From positions 2,602,001 through 2,666,000 of the forward strand of contig AP025689.1 of the NCBI GenBank assembly GCA_023168345.1: a stretch of 64,000 nucleotides of DNA, read 5' to 3'. Of the stretch, positions 17,007-25,080 are shown piece by piece (position 1 is the stretch's first letter; each line of letters begins with the position of its first letter). The notes beneath the pieces are model-generated. The model saw only the letters and a list, made by a program, of their open reading frames with translations, did no database searches and was not told the origin of the DNA. The position numbers and the translations under genes are program-made. The stretch comes from Lysinibacillus sp. PLM2 (GTDB lineage: Bacteria; Bacillota; Bacilli; Bacillales_A; Planococcaceae).

Positions 17007-17327
17007 TTATTTTATAACCTTTATTTCAGTAGCAGTAACAACTCTTTTATTTAAGCTAATATCTGCCTTTTCTTTTAAAATAACATTAACCGTTTGTCCT
17101 TGTTGCAAGTCCTCAATTGTTATAGATTTTCCTTTATTATCAATTATAAGAGTATCTTCAGTGACGTTAACATTACAAAAATATCCTATGGATGGAATAT
17201 ATCTTTTTTTATCTCTATTAACAGCATCAGTACAATCGACCTCTATACTATTTTGATTAACATTACCAATAAGCCCTTCAATCGTGGCAGTTGGCGTACT
17301 ACAACCCGCTATTAAAAGAAGTAACAT
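17007..17327 (-). CDS. Small lipoprotein with apparently damaged start
   Basis: From the ATG at 17327 the protein begins MLLLLIAGCSTPTATIEG, a lipobox (LIAGC) with a very short n-region. Nine codons further upstream the same frame reads KFNYLATF, which would make a complete lipoprotein signal peptide. That point lies directly behind AAAAGGAGTGGG, but there is no ATG, GTG or TTG there. The mature part (about 95 residues: IEVDCTDAVNRDKKRYIPS, then IEDLQQGQTVNVILKEKADI) looks like a small beta-strand DUF3221-like lipoprotein. The gene may have lost its start codon or may initiate poorly. The gene upstream on the same strand has the same ribosome-site sequence. Confidence 0.55.
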   Translation of the reverse strand: MLLLLIAGCSTPTATIEGLIGNVNQNSIEVDCTDAVNRDKKRYIPSIGYFCNVNVTEDTLIIDNKGKSITIEDLQQGQTVNVILKEKADISLNKRVVTATEIKVIK

Positions 17328-17419
17328 AAAAGTTGCTAAATAATTAAATTTCCCACTCCTTTTACCTTATTAAACAAACCTGCCCCGTTAGTAAAAACTT
17401 CTCTAATACTATACACGCC

Positions 17420-17722
17420 TTACCTATCTGAAAAACTAGTACCTGAGTTTTCCATTTCCATAGCTTTTCTTTGTAGAAAAAGTACATATCTAACTAATAA
17501 AATCGGAATCATAGAAACAACAATATTTATAGTAATAATTATGAATGCCAGTGCTTCACCATTAATAAATAGTGAATACAAATACCCGGTAAAACCACTT
17601 GCTAATAGGATGATAAAGGACGGAAACCTAGGAAATAGAAAACTGACTATTCCACTTATAATCATTATCACCATAATCATAACTAGAAAATGCCACCATA
17701 TGAGAAAATAGAACGCCAACAT
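17420..17722 (-). CDS. Small integral membrane protein
   Basis: A 100-residue protein made almost entirely of hydrophobic segments (about four: FYFLIWWHFLVMIMVIMII; FIILLASGFTGYLYSLFI; ALAFIIITINIVVSMIPILL), with a short charged tail. AAAGGAG nine bases before the ATG supports the start. No family recognised. It precedes the small lipoprotein gene by 92 bp on the same strand. Confidence 0.65.
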   Translation of the reverse strand: MLAFYFLIWWHFLVMIMVIMIISGIVSFLFPRFPSFIILLASGFTGYLYSLFINGEALAFIIITINIVVSMIPILLVRYVLFLQRKAMEMENSGTSFSDR

Positions 17723-18219
17723 TTTTTCCCACTCCTTTTCAGGTCTTAATTCAACTATTTTGTTTTGCCTCGCTACTTGAAGAAGAAAAGAGCATTACCA
17801 TTATTCCAGTATCGCACCCATTATCTATTCGGTTGCTACATCACTCAGGAAGAATTAAATCTCAAAATTTAACAGATATTCTTATTTATTCTTCTATCTT
17901 CGTGGTTTTAGAGAATATTCCTTGTGTTCTTTTATTATTTCTTCTATATCCATGTCTTTTGAGTCCCATAAATAAATCCACCACGATCCTTTCAACATCA
18001 AACAATTCAAGCATTTTAGTTTAATAACCACTTAATTGTATTGAATAAAATTTTTGATTTTCTATATTGTAGTAATCGCTAACGTATTTAATTAATGAGT
18101 AAAATAGGGAGTTTATCAATGGTGAAGATTTTTCAGTAGAAGGGAGTGTAGGAAAACAATGGCCGTTTAATATATTTAACCCACCCTCATTCGATTTAAA
18201 TGCGTGATATGAACACCTA
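17723..18219. other. Mostly non-coding stretch left of the integrase remnant
   Basis: No convincing gene. A 34-codon frame on the minus strand (17894-17998, beginning MLKGSWWIYLWDSKDMDIE, ending EYSLKPRR) reads like the tail of a real protein but has no ribosome site, so I treat it as a possible gene fragment. A plus-strand frame at 17833-18024 lacks protein-like composition. Confidence 0.4.
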
Positions 18220-18298
18220 TAGACATTTGAGTCTCGTTAGCTTAGTTTGTTTAGTTACGTCCATACTTGCTAGCCATTTATAAATGCTAACTTAATAA
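18220..18298 (-). pseudogene. Fragment of a tyrosine recombinase (integrase), truncated by IS21
   Basis: Translated on the minus strand this flank of the insertion sequence reads IYKWLASMDVTKQTKLTRLKCL and then meets a stop. It matches IYLWLDSMDVSNQTKLTRLKCL of the intact integrase at 27903-28916 (residues 95-116) at 17 of 22 positions. Degraded similarity may run on to about 18160. It cannot be the direct continuation of the fragment on the other side of the IS (20629-20968), because both contain the same WL-SM region. The two therefore come from different integrase copies. Confidence 0.75.
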
Positions 18299-18370
18299 TG
18301 TACAGTAATGATCGTTTAAATATGTACAGTTTCGACAATAAGCTACATAATATTCCTGAGGTGGAATGTT

Positions 18371-19660
18371 ATGTATATGAAAATTGACGTAAATACAAAT
18401 ATTGAAATTAACAGTCTGGCAGATTTACCTAAATTTAAATTGTTGATGGAGAATTTGAAAATGAAAATTAATAAGAGTAAATTGGCTCGGGATATGGGAG
18501 TGGATCGGAGGACTATTGATAAATATTTGCGGGGCTATGTGCGGAAAACTATACGGAACCGTACATCAAAAATTGATGAATATTATGAAGTGATAGCGCT
18601 GCTATTATCAGAGGAATCCAACCAAAAATTTTACTACAAAAGAGTACTATGGCAATACTTAAAAGATAATCATGGACTGGTTTGTGGACAATCGACTTTT
18701 AGAAGATACATATTAAGTAAACCAGAATTCCAAAGTTATTTTGAATCAGAGAAACGCAAAAGTTCAGTTACTGAGGTTATTCGTTTTGAAACCCCTCCAG
18801 CTGAACAAGCACAATTAGATTGGAAAGAAAATATCAGATACATTACTAAAGATGGGGAAATTCTTTATGTGAATGTATGTGTACTCTTACTTGCCCATTC
18901 TAGATTTAGAACATTCAATCTATCAATCTCCAAGTCTCAGAGTATATTATTATCCTTCCTTACGGAAAGTTTTGAAGCATTTGGAGGAGTTCCTAAAACC
19001 ATTTTGACAGATAACATGAAAACCGTGATGGACGAGCCTCGAACTGAATATCAAAGAGGAAAAGTAAATGAGAAATTCTTTCAATTCTCTAAAGATATGG
19101 GATTTGAAGTGAAGCCATGCATCGCCGGAAGGCCGAGGACAAAAGCTAAAGTAGAAGCCCCGATGAAGATACTTGATGAGATACACGCTTACCAGGGCAA
19201 GTTTGACTATGAAGAGCTTCATCAGTATGTACAGAAACTTTGTGATCGTATCAACAATAGTTACCATCAAGGAACAGGGAAAATTCCAATCCTGGCTCTA
19301 AAAAATGAAAGAAATCTCTTATCCCCATTACCACATGAACGAATAAGAGATTCCTATAAAATTCATCATATACTTGTGAAAGTAAATCCATCTAATATGG
19401 TGTCTTTCAAATCCAACCAGTATTCAGTCCCACCTGGATACATCGGAAAAACGGTTGGTTTACAAGTCTATGATTACCATATCTTTGTCTATTATAACAC
19501 GGATTTAATTGTTCAACATCCTATTCGTCAGTCAAAAATCAATTACAAACCAGAGCATTACGTAAATACCTTAGCGAGAGGGTTACCACCCTCTACGAAC
19601 ATTGAAGAACTGGCAAGGAAAAATTTAGAGGCGATTAATGAGGTGTATAAAAATGAATAG
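18371..19660 (+). CDS. istA: IS21-family transposase IstA
   Basis: A 429-residue transposase. The N-terminal helix-turn-helix (about residues 25-55, KSKLARDMGVDRRTIDKYL) binds the element ends. The DDE catalytic domain has Asp in QAQLDWKENI, Asp in ILTDNMKTVM and Glu in KAKVEAPMKIL. The C-terminal segment YSVPPGYIGKTVGLQVYDY is typical of the family. GAGGTGG precedes the ATG. It overlaps istB by a few bases, as is normal for IS21, where IstB assembles on DNA and stimulates IstA. Confidence 0.92.
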   Translation: MYMKIDVNTNIEINSLADLPKFKLLMENLKMKINKSKLARDMGVDRRTIDKYLRGYVRKTIRNRTSKIDEYYEVIALLLSEESNQKFYYKRVLWQYLKDNHGLVCGQSTFRRYILSKPEFQSYFESEKRKSSVTEVIRFETPPAEQAQLDWKENIRYITKDGEILYVNVCVLLLAHSRFRTFNLSISKSQSILLSFLTESFEAFGGVPKTILTDNMKTVMDEPRTEYQRGKVNEKFFQFSKDMGFEVKPCIAGRPRTKAKVEAPMKILDEIHAYQGKFDYEELHQYVQKLCDRINNSYHQGTGKIPILALKNERNLLSPLPHERIRDSYKIHHILVKVNPSNMVSFKSNQYSVPPGYIGKTVGLQVYDYHIFVYYNTDLIVQHPIRQSKINYKPEHYVNTLARGLPPSTNIEELARKNLEAINEVYKNE

Positions 19661-20417
19661 TAGTTATAACAAGCTAGTACAGAATTTAGAGTATTTAAAA
19701 TTAAAGCAGATGTTAGTACATCTGGATGAAACCATTGATTTTATGACAAATAACCAGTTGTCATTTACAGATACATTAATCAAACTGACAGATTATGAGA
19801 TTGATATGAAGGAAGTAAACATGGTCAAATCAATGGTAAAGGTCGGGGCCTTCCCGCATTTGAAGGAGACAAAGGACTTTGATTTTGATTTTCAACCATC
19901 GATTAATAAACAACAAATATTGGACTTTACAACCTTACGTTTTATTGAACAAAAAGAAAACATCGTTTTCTTAGGTCCGAGTGGCGTCGGAAAAACCCAT
20001 TTAGCAACCGCTATTGGAATCGCAGCTGCCAAGAAAAGAACTAGTACCTATTTTATCAAGTGCAATGATTTAATCCTGAATCTAAAAAGGGCAAAACTTG
20101 AAAACCGCTTAGAAAACAGGCTCAAACACTATTCGAAATACAGGCTTTTAATTATCGATGAAATTGGTTATCTACCCATTGACGCAGAAGATGCAAAGCT
20201 ATTTTTCCAACTTATAGACATGCGATATGAACAGAAAAGTACTATTTTAACAACAAACGCTAGCTTCAAATCATGGGGTGAAATATTTCAGGACCCTAAA
20301 ATAGCGAATGCGATTTTAGACAGAGTTCTTCATCATGCGACAGTGGTCAATATTATCGGGGATTCCTATCGTCTAAAAGATCATTTTAGCAAAGATACGA
20401 AGCAAGGTGATAAATAA
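19653..20417 (+). CDS. istB: IS21-family helper ATPase IstB
   Basis: A 254-residue AAA+ ATPase with Walker A GPSGVGKTHL and Walker B LLIIDEIGYLP. The ATG at 19653 is chosen because GAGGTG lies seven bases upstream; it overlaps the end of istA. It provides the ATP-dependent target-selection and transposase-activation function of the element. It is intact and full length for the family. Confidence 0.92.
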   Translation: MNSSYNKLVQNLEYLKLKQMLVHLDETIDFMTNNQLSFTDTLIKLTDYEIDMKEVNMVKSMVKVGAFPHLKETKDFDFDFQPSINKQQILDFTTLRFIEQKENIVFLGPSGVGKTHLATAIGIAAAKKRTSTYFIKCNDLILNLKRAKLENRLENRLKHYSKYRLLIIDEIGYLPIDAEDAKLFFQLIDMRYEQKSTILTTNASFKSWGEIFQDPKIANAILDRVLHHATVVNIIGDSYRLKDHFSKDTKQGDK

Positions 20418-20628
20418 CATGAGTTACGTCAGCGATCAAGTTTTTATCCTTATACGGAGTTAAATGAGCTGAAAAGTGAAGTAGCTTAAAAAGGAAAAAG
20501 AAGAATAACAAGATCAGTTTGGAATAACTCCCTTTTGAAAAACACTTCCCCCCATCCCAGTTGGATTGGGGGAAAACAAAATATATTAAAATCGAAAGTG
20601 TACATTCTAAAACGAGCGAAAGTGTACA

Positions 20629-20968
20629 TTATATAGTTGACATTTAAAGCCATTCGTAAACATGGTCCGCATTAAGATTTATCTATATCTTTACCTTTAC
20701 CGTGTCCATGAAGTGTTTAACATAGATATTTTAGTCGCTAATCGTGCGAGGTCTATTCCCGCTTATCTCCATTTGTCGAGTAATAGTTGCTAGAGCCTTT
20801 TCGATAGTGAAACGGTTATATCCCTTTCTTTTACAGATTCGTAGCTTTAGATTTCGGAGCGGCGGGAGTATAGGTATATGCCTCTTGAAAAGCCTTTTTA
20901 TCAGTTCTTTCCGTAAATAAATTGTTTAAGTCCTCTGTTACCGTTAATATCGCTAACTTTTTCGTCAT
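20629..20968 (-). pseudogene. Tyrosine recombinase (integrase) pseudogene, 5' part
   Basis: The gene starts at the ATG at 20968 (GGAGG 11 bases upstream; MTKKLAILTVTEDLN), like the intact integrase start MTKKKSIFEVDADIN. After a frameshift near 20830 it continues KGYNRFTIEKALATITRQME, then SGNRPRTISD, a stop, NIYVKHFMD, and HVYEWL before the IS21 end. This parallels IIIQQMQVSGYRERTITDY and IYLWLDSM of the 27903-28916 integrase. There are at least three in-frame stops plus truncation by IS21, so it is dead. It sits beside the 3' end of tRNA-Arg 21113-21186, exactly as the intact integrase sits beside the second tRNA. Confidence 0.8.
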
Positions 20969-21112
20969 AATAAAAAAAGCCTCCAATTCCGTTAAATTAC
21001 TTGCGGTCGTTACGGTTCGATTTCGGTTATAATTCCGACTGACCGATACATTGACCATTTCATTTAACGTCATTGAACGCTTTAATTACGGCTTTATCGC
21101 CTTTTTTCGTTA

Positions 21113-21186
21113 CGTCCCAGGAGGGATTCGAACCCCCGACCGTACGCTTAGAAGGCGTATGCTCTATCCGGCTGAGCTACTGAGAC
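21113..21186 (-). tRNA. tRNA-Arg(UCU), copy 1
   Basis: A 74-nt cloverleaf on the minus strand: acceptor GTCTCAG/CTGGGAC with discriminator G, D-arm GCTCAGCCGGATAGAGC, anticodon arm TACGC-CTTCTAA-GCGTA with anticodon TCT, and T-loop TTCGAAT. It differs from the copy at 29078-29151 at one D-arm base only. CCA is not encoded. It forms one boundary of the integrated element. Confidence 0.95.
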
Positions 21187-21414
21187 ATGTACTGTCCCTT
21201 ACCAGCCAAACATCAGGCATATCAATGGTTTAACACAGATTAAATTTTCACTGTTTATCTACAATATCTAAAGTAGGGATTAGTACAATTCCCTAACAAA
21301 GTTCTATTACCTTGTTTAACACAATAACTCAAAACTATTCAGTTTTCAAGATAATTCTTTGCAGATTATTCCAGTACATTCTCAGCTACAGTAAGATATA
21401 AACAAAAAGAGAGC

Positions 21415-21885
21415 TTATTCAGCTCCCTCAGTTTTCACCATATTACCATCACTGTCTATTTGATTTGTTCCTCCACCAAAATGCCATCCATTATCCTCAA
21501 TAAACTCAATAAATTTTTCAATAAAATTATCTAGATCAATGTCTCCATTATCAGCAAATACACAACCATCAATCTCAATACCTAACTGTTTTTTCTTTGC
21601 CAAACTGTAACTATCATCCTTTATATCCTGCTTTATCCTTTTTAATTTTTTTTCATACTCAGCTTGATTTATATCCCCCTCAGCCAATAACTCCTCAAGT
21701 AGTTCTAATCTTTTTGCATGGTTAATAGGTTTATTTTTAACCTCTATTCCATACTTTCTATAAGTTTCATCCATTTTAGCTCTATAATCTCTATAGGATA
21801 TCTTATAATCAAAATAATCTTTACTAAATTTCTGTAATTCCTCATCTTCCATAAGTAAGTCTAATTGAGCATCTGTTAAAGCCAT
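21415..21885 (-). CDS. Hypothetical island protein with YggL-like C-terminus
   Basis: A 156-residue acidic protein. The N-terminal two thirds are helical and charged (LMEDEELQKFSKDYFDYKIS, LLEELLAEGDINQAEYEKKL). The C-terminal stretch FIEKFIEFIEDNGWHFGGGT faintly resembles the 50S-binding YggL/DUF469 pattern, which ends in a similar NG-xx-FGGG; I give that low weight. GGGGG seven bases before the ATG supports the start. It is the first cargo gene beside tRNA-Arg copy 1, cut off from the ABC genes by IS21. Function unknown. Confidence 0.6.
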   Translation of the reverse strand: MALTDAQLDLLMEDEELQKFSKDYFDYKISYRDYRAKMDETYRKYGIEVKNKPINHAKRLELLEELLAEGDINQAEYEKKLKRIKQDIKDDSYSLAKKKQLGIEIDGCVFADNGDIDLDNFIEKFIEFIEDNGWHFGGGTNQIDSDGNMVKTEGAE

Positions 21886-22603
21886 TTTCTAACCCCCATA
21901 GTGTTTTTCTTTTAAAATATACAATTATGTTAATCATTTGTAAATGTATTCCAGTATACTGTAATTTGGGCAATAAAAATAGTAGGAGACAGCCTCCTAA
22001 GCCATCTCTTCCTGTTATTTCATATTTCAATATAGTCTTATCTGCCTTATGCAATCCCTTTGCAATCAGCTTTAAGTAATCTACATGTGTAACAATGCCT
22101 TTCTTATTCTTACTGTAGTCATTTAAATGCTTTCTTGCTCTTATTCATCCTGTCCTCCTTTAAAAGATCTACTACTTTTATTTCTTGAGGCAGCTCCAAA
22201 TTGCATATAGGAACAAATGTTTGTATCAATCTGAGTAACATGGAGTATCATCTTGCAACCTTTACTGTTGAAACCTTAAAGTATGACCTCTAAAGTAATT
22301 ATTTTCTGACAACTCTTGAAAGGCTTGAGAGAGTAAGGTTGAGGGAGTCACTACTTTTTGTTACAAAACTGTAATACAAAATATACTTTAAACAGGCTCT
22401 GACAACTGGACTATTAGTAAAGAAACTGCTTAATAAACTGTTTAATAAACTGTTTAATAAACTGTTTAATAGAAGTAAATAATAAAGTTATTAAAGATTG
22501 TTGAAAATCATGTTAATGATTTAAGGATAAGTCTGTCTATTATGTAGACCTATTGTAATGACATAAAAACATTATGAGCTAAAGCTCATGCTACAATAAT
22601 AAA
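21886..22603. other. Intergenic stretch with decayed small ORF, terminator and direct repeats
   Basis: A strong ribosome site (AAGGAGG) precedes an ATG at 22148 on the minus strand. That frame stops after 9 codons, but a shifted frame continues NDYSKNKKGIVTHVDYLKLI and KADKTILKYEITGRDGLGG to about 22000, which suggests a frameshifted small gene. A hairpin TAGGAG/CTCCTA with a T run (about 21975-22000, minus strand) follows it. The 12-bp repeats at 22423-22470 are listed separately. The rest shows nothing. Confidence 0.4.
22423..22470. repeat. Four tandem 12-bp repeats AAACTGTTTAAT
   Basis: Four perfect-length copies: 22423-22434 (AAACTGCTTAAT), then three identical copies of AAACTGTTTAAT to 22470. 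The unit contains the near-palindrome AAACTGTTT. It is iteron-like, in the non-coding part of the island, and could bind a replication or regulatory protein. No Rep gene is recognised in the island. Confidence 0.8.
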
Positions 22604-22654
22604 TGTATTTCGCAAGTGAAAATTGAGCCATTTATTAATTAAAAACTGAGCCAC

Positions 22655-23407
22655 TTAAAGCTGACTATTTTCTAGCCATTCTTTTGTATCTAATATTCGA
22701 TAAGATGGGCCGACCATGTCAACCATATAGGCTCTATGTGTTAGTCGATCTGTTAAAGCTGCTGTTAAAACTGGATCATGAAATATTTCTTCCCATCGAT
22801 CAAATGATAAATTACTCGTAACGATGGTGGATGCTCGTCCTGCCCGAAGGGAAAGATGAGTAAATAATAACTCGGCTCCTTCTTTATCAAAGGAGATATA
22901 ACCTAATTCATCAATGATTACTAAATCATATTTTTCAAACTTCAGTTCAAATGAACGTAACGTTCTTTCAGAACGGCTCTCTTTTAATTGGTTTACTAGA
23001 GATGATACCGTTGTGAAAAATACTTTATATCCTGACAAACAAGCTTCAATTCCTAAACCTATTGCTATATGGGTTTTACCTGTTCCAGGTGAGCCAATTA
23101 ATAGGACATTTTGTTTTTCTTGAATGAAATCTAATTTCTTTAATTGTGGGAGGCGAGAGGCCGCATTTTGCGGTAATCTCTCAGTCTCTAATTCAGTTAA
23201 TAGTTTCTTTTCAGGGAAATTTGCTGAACGAATCCGATTCGCTTTTGCTCGTACTTCTCGATCTTGCATCTCTTGTACCAGTGCATGATATAAAAAATCC
23301 TCTGCTGTCTGATGTTGTTTCCACATATCATCTTCTTGAATAAATGCCCGAATACTTGGTAATCGAAGTTCTTTACACATTTCAATCATTTCTTGTCTCT
23401 TATCCAT
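22655..23407 (-). CDS. istB: IS21-family helper ATPase IstB
   Basis: A 250-residue AAA+ ATPase with Walker A GSPGTGKTHIAIGLG and Walker B LVIIDELGYISF. It overlaps the end of the istA frame at 23407. Full length and intact. It would activate IstA for transposition, although istA of this copy is frameshifted. Confidence 0.92.
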   Translation of the reverse strand: MDKRQEMIEMCKELRLPSIRAFIQEDDMWKQHQTAEDFLYHALVQEMQDREVRAKANRIRSANFPEKKLLTELETERLPQNAASRLPQLKKLDFIQEKQNVLLIGSPGTGKTHIAIGLGIEACLSGYKVFFTTVSSLVNQLKESRSERTLRSFELKFEKYDLVIIDELGYISFDKEGAELLFTHLSLRAGRASTIVTSNLSFDRWEEIFHDPVLTAALTDRLTHRAYMVDMVGPSYRILDTKEWLENSQL

Positions 23408-24959
23408 TAATGAAGCACCCCTGTCTTTTTCGTTTCAAATAATGCTGTAATGGCTGAAAGATTTTCGAGAGATTGGGTGGTGACCTCATTTTTGGAATGT
23501 ACAGTTTTATGAACGTGTTCGCCTTGACTAGCTAAGAAAATAATCTTATCTGTTGATATTTGAACCATAGGGTTCTTCTTAAGTTGTTCAATCGCTGCTA
23601 AGACTTTTTCTAGATTGTTATGTTCTTTTAAATAAATAAGTAACTCTAGAAAATCTCGCTCATTTCCAATATAATAATCTTTGTATAAATTTTTTATTTT
23701 TGTTGGTGCTTGACTCAAACATTCACTTTGAGCCAATGCACCTTTTTCTTTTCAAATGTACGTAAGTAATGATAAATATCCATAATCCATTGATGGATCT
23801 GCCAACTTCGTTTATGTGTCGCGATACAGGCATTTTCACTAAAAATAAGAATTTTTTCCGCACTCGCTTTTACTTTCACCCATTCTCCAACATGTCCTTC
23901 AGGAACAGAATAACGATTTTGTCTATAAGTAATCGTACTATATTTGTCCACTCTAAATTCAAACAACTCAGAGGCATCAAATGGAATAATATTTGCGCTT
24001 ACTTGCCTAGCTGTACGTTCTTCTTGCATTAATTCATGATGCGTTTGTCTTTTCTTATAATGCTTACGAGAGTTTAATTTCATGATGATTTCTGTTAGAT
24101 AAGCCTGAGCTTCTTCTAAGCTTGCAAACGTATCTCGATGGGCAAATGCCTTACGACGGATGTATTCTACACTCCGCTCCACATGCCCCTTCTGATTTCC
24201 TTTTCTTGGTTCACATAGTCGTATTTTAAAATGATAATGCATCGATAGATTTTTCATACCATCAGTAATCTCTCGTTCAGTCCCAATAAAGTTCTTTACG
24301 ACTGTCCGCATATTATCGTACGTAAAAACCTCTGGTACAAAGCCTAAATAGTTAATACATTTCACATGAGCATCTTGAACACACACCATTGTTTCAGATT
24401 CATATAAATATGCAATTCTATCATTACTATATGGTAGGGTAAAGACTGCCATTGAAAGAGACCGTAGGGATTGGTCTATAACTAATTTTACTTCTCCCCA
24501 GTCAAATTCAATCTCATGACCAGCAGTTGCCTTTTGACGAATAAAGACTTCTTTTTGACGTTTCTCCTCACTATTCACAAAGTTTCTAACAGTGGTATAA
24601 CTAATTTCAAAACCTTCATCTAATAATTTTTCATGAATATCAATCATTTTCAGTTGTTGCTTATGCATTTGATGTTGCCGTTTATATTCATTATCTTTTA
24701 ACATTTTCCGAATGCGTTTCATCACTGTAGGTGTTAAAGCTCGTTTATTTCCTTTGCGTTTTTTATACGACGGAGGCGTTACATAATTATCTGTAATAGG
24801 TAATTCACGAATATCTTTTCTTCTTTTTTCAAGATCCTCTTGTATATACTTTTTTACAGTATTACGAGAAATTCCAAGCTCCTTCGCAATTTGACGTTGA
24901 CTCTTACTTTCTTGATGAAAGGCAAGTAGCACTTTTTGTTTCTTCTCCAATGAAATCAC
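23407..24959 (-). pseudogene. istA: IS21-family transposase istA, frameshifted
   Basis: Two frames together make one IstA of about 510 residues. The first (24959 down to 23715) holds the helix-turn-helix SQRQIAKELGISRNTVKKYI, the DDE domain (EIEFDWGEVKL; VFTYDNMRTVVKNF; GHVERSVEYIRR) and YSVPEGHVGEWVKVK. It derails at an A-rich stretch (about 23745-23760, AAAAGAAAAAGG). The -1 frame continues GALAQSECLSQAPTKIKNLY to 23407, which is the usual IstA C-terminus. Most likely an indel inactivated the gene; a programmed -1 shift at AAAAAG is an alternative that would make it functional. Confidence 0.8.
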
Positions 24960-25080
24960 CTCTATACGCTCCTAACTCTATGAAGTTAGGATTATTTTCA
25001 TATAAAAGTGGCTCACTTTTCAACTGCGATGGTGGCTCAGTTTTAGCTTATCAAATACACTAAGTGTATATTGATCCTCT

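Larger units (their letters stand above)
18299..20628 (+). mobile_element. IS21-family insertion sequence (copy 1)
   Basis: It contains istA and istB and is bounded by terminal inverted repeats starting TGTACA. The left end (18298-18335) and the complement of the right end align as ATGTACA-x-T-xxx-G-x-TCGTTT with a second internal ATGTACA-x-TTTCGA. This is the paired-subsite structure usual for IS21 ends. I could not find a clear target-site duplication. Both flanks are integrase pseudogene sequence. Both genes look intact. Confidence 0.85.
22604..25059 (-). mobile_element. IS21-family insertion sequence (copy 2, different from copy 1)
   Basis: Contains istB and a frameshifted istA on the minus strand. 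The ends start TGTATTT. The left end (22604-22656) and the complement of the right end (25006-25059) share TGTATTT, AAAA-x-TGAGCCA and a second internal TGAGCCACTT. No clear target duplication was found. Its end sequence and proteins differ from those of copy 1, so it is a separate IS type. It lies 21 bp after the stop of the ABC ATPase gene. Confidence 0.85.

Noticed and set aside
17833-18024. Plus-strand 63-codon frame
   Set aside because: No ribosome site, low-complexity hydrophobic/serine composition, overlaps a more protein-like minus-strand fragment.
20831-21073. Free-standing 80-residue gene next to tRNA-Arg
   Set aside because: Its second half continues, after a frameshift, into a recognisable integrase N-terminal domain; treated as part of the integrase pseudogene starting at 20968.
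23407-23736. Separate small gene between istA and istB
   Set aside because: Its sequence is the C-terminal part of IstA in the -1 frame, so it is treated as part of the frameshifted istA.
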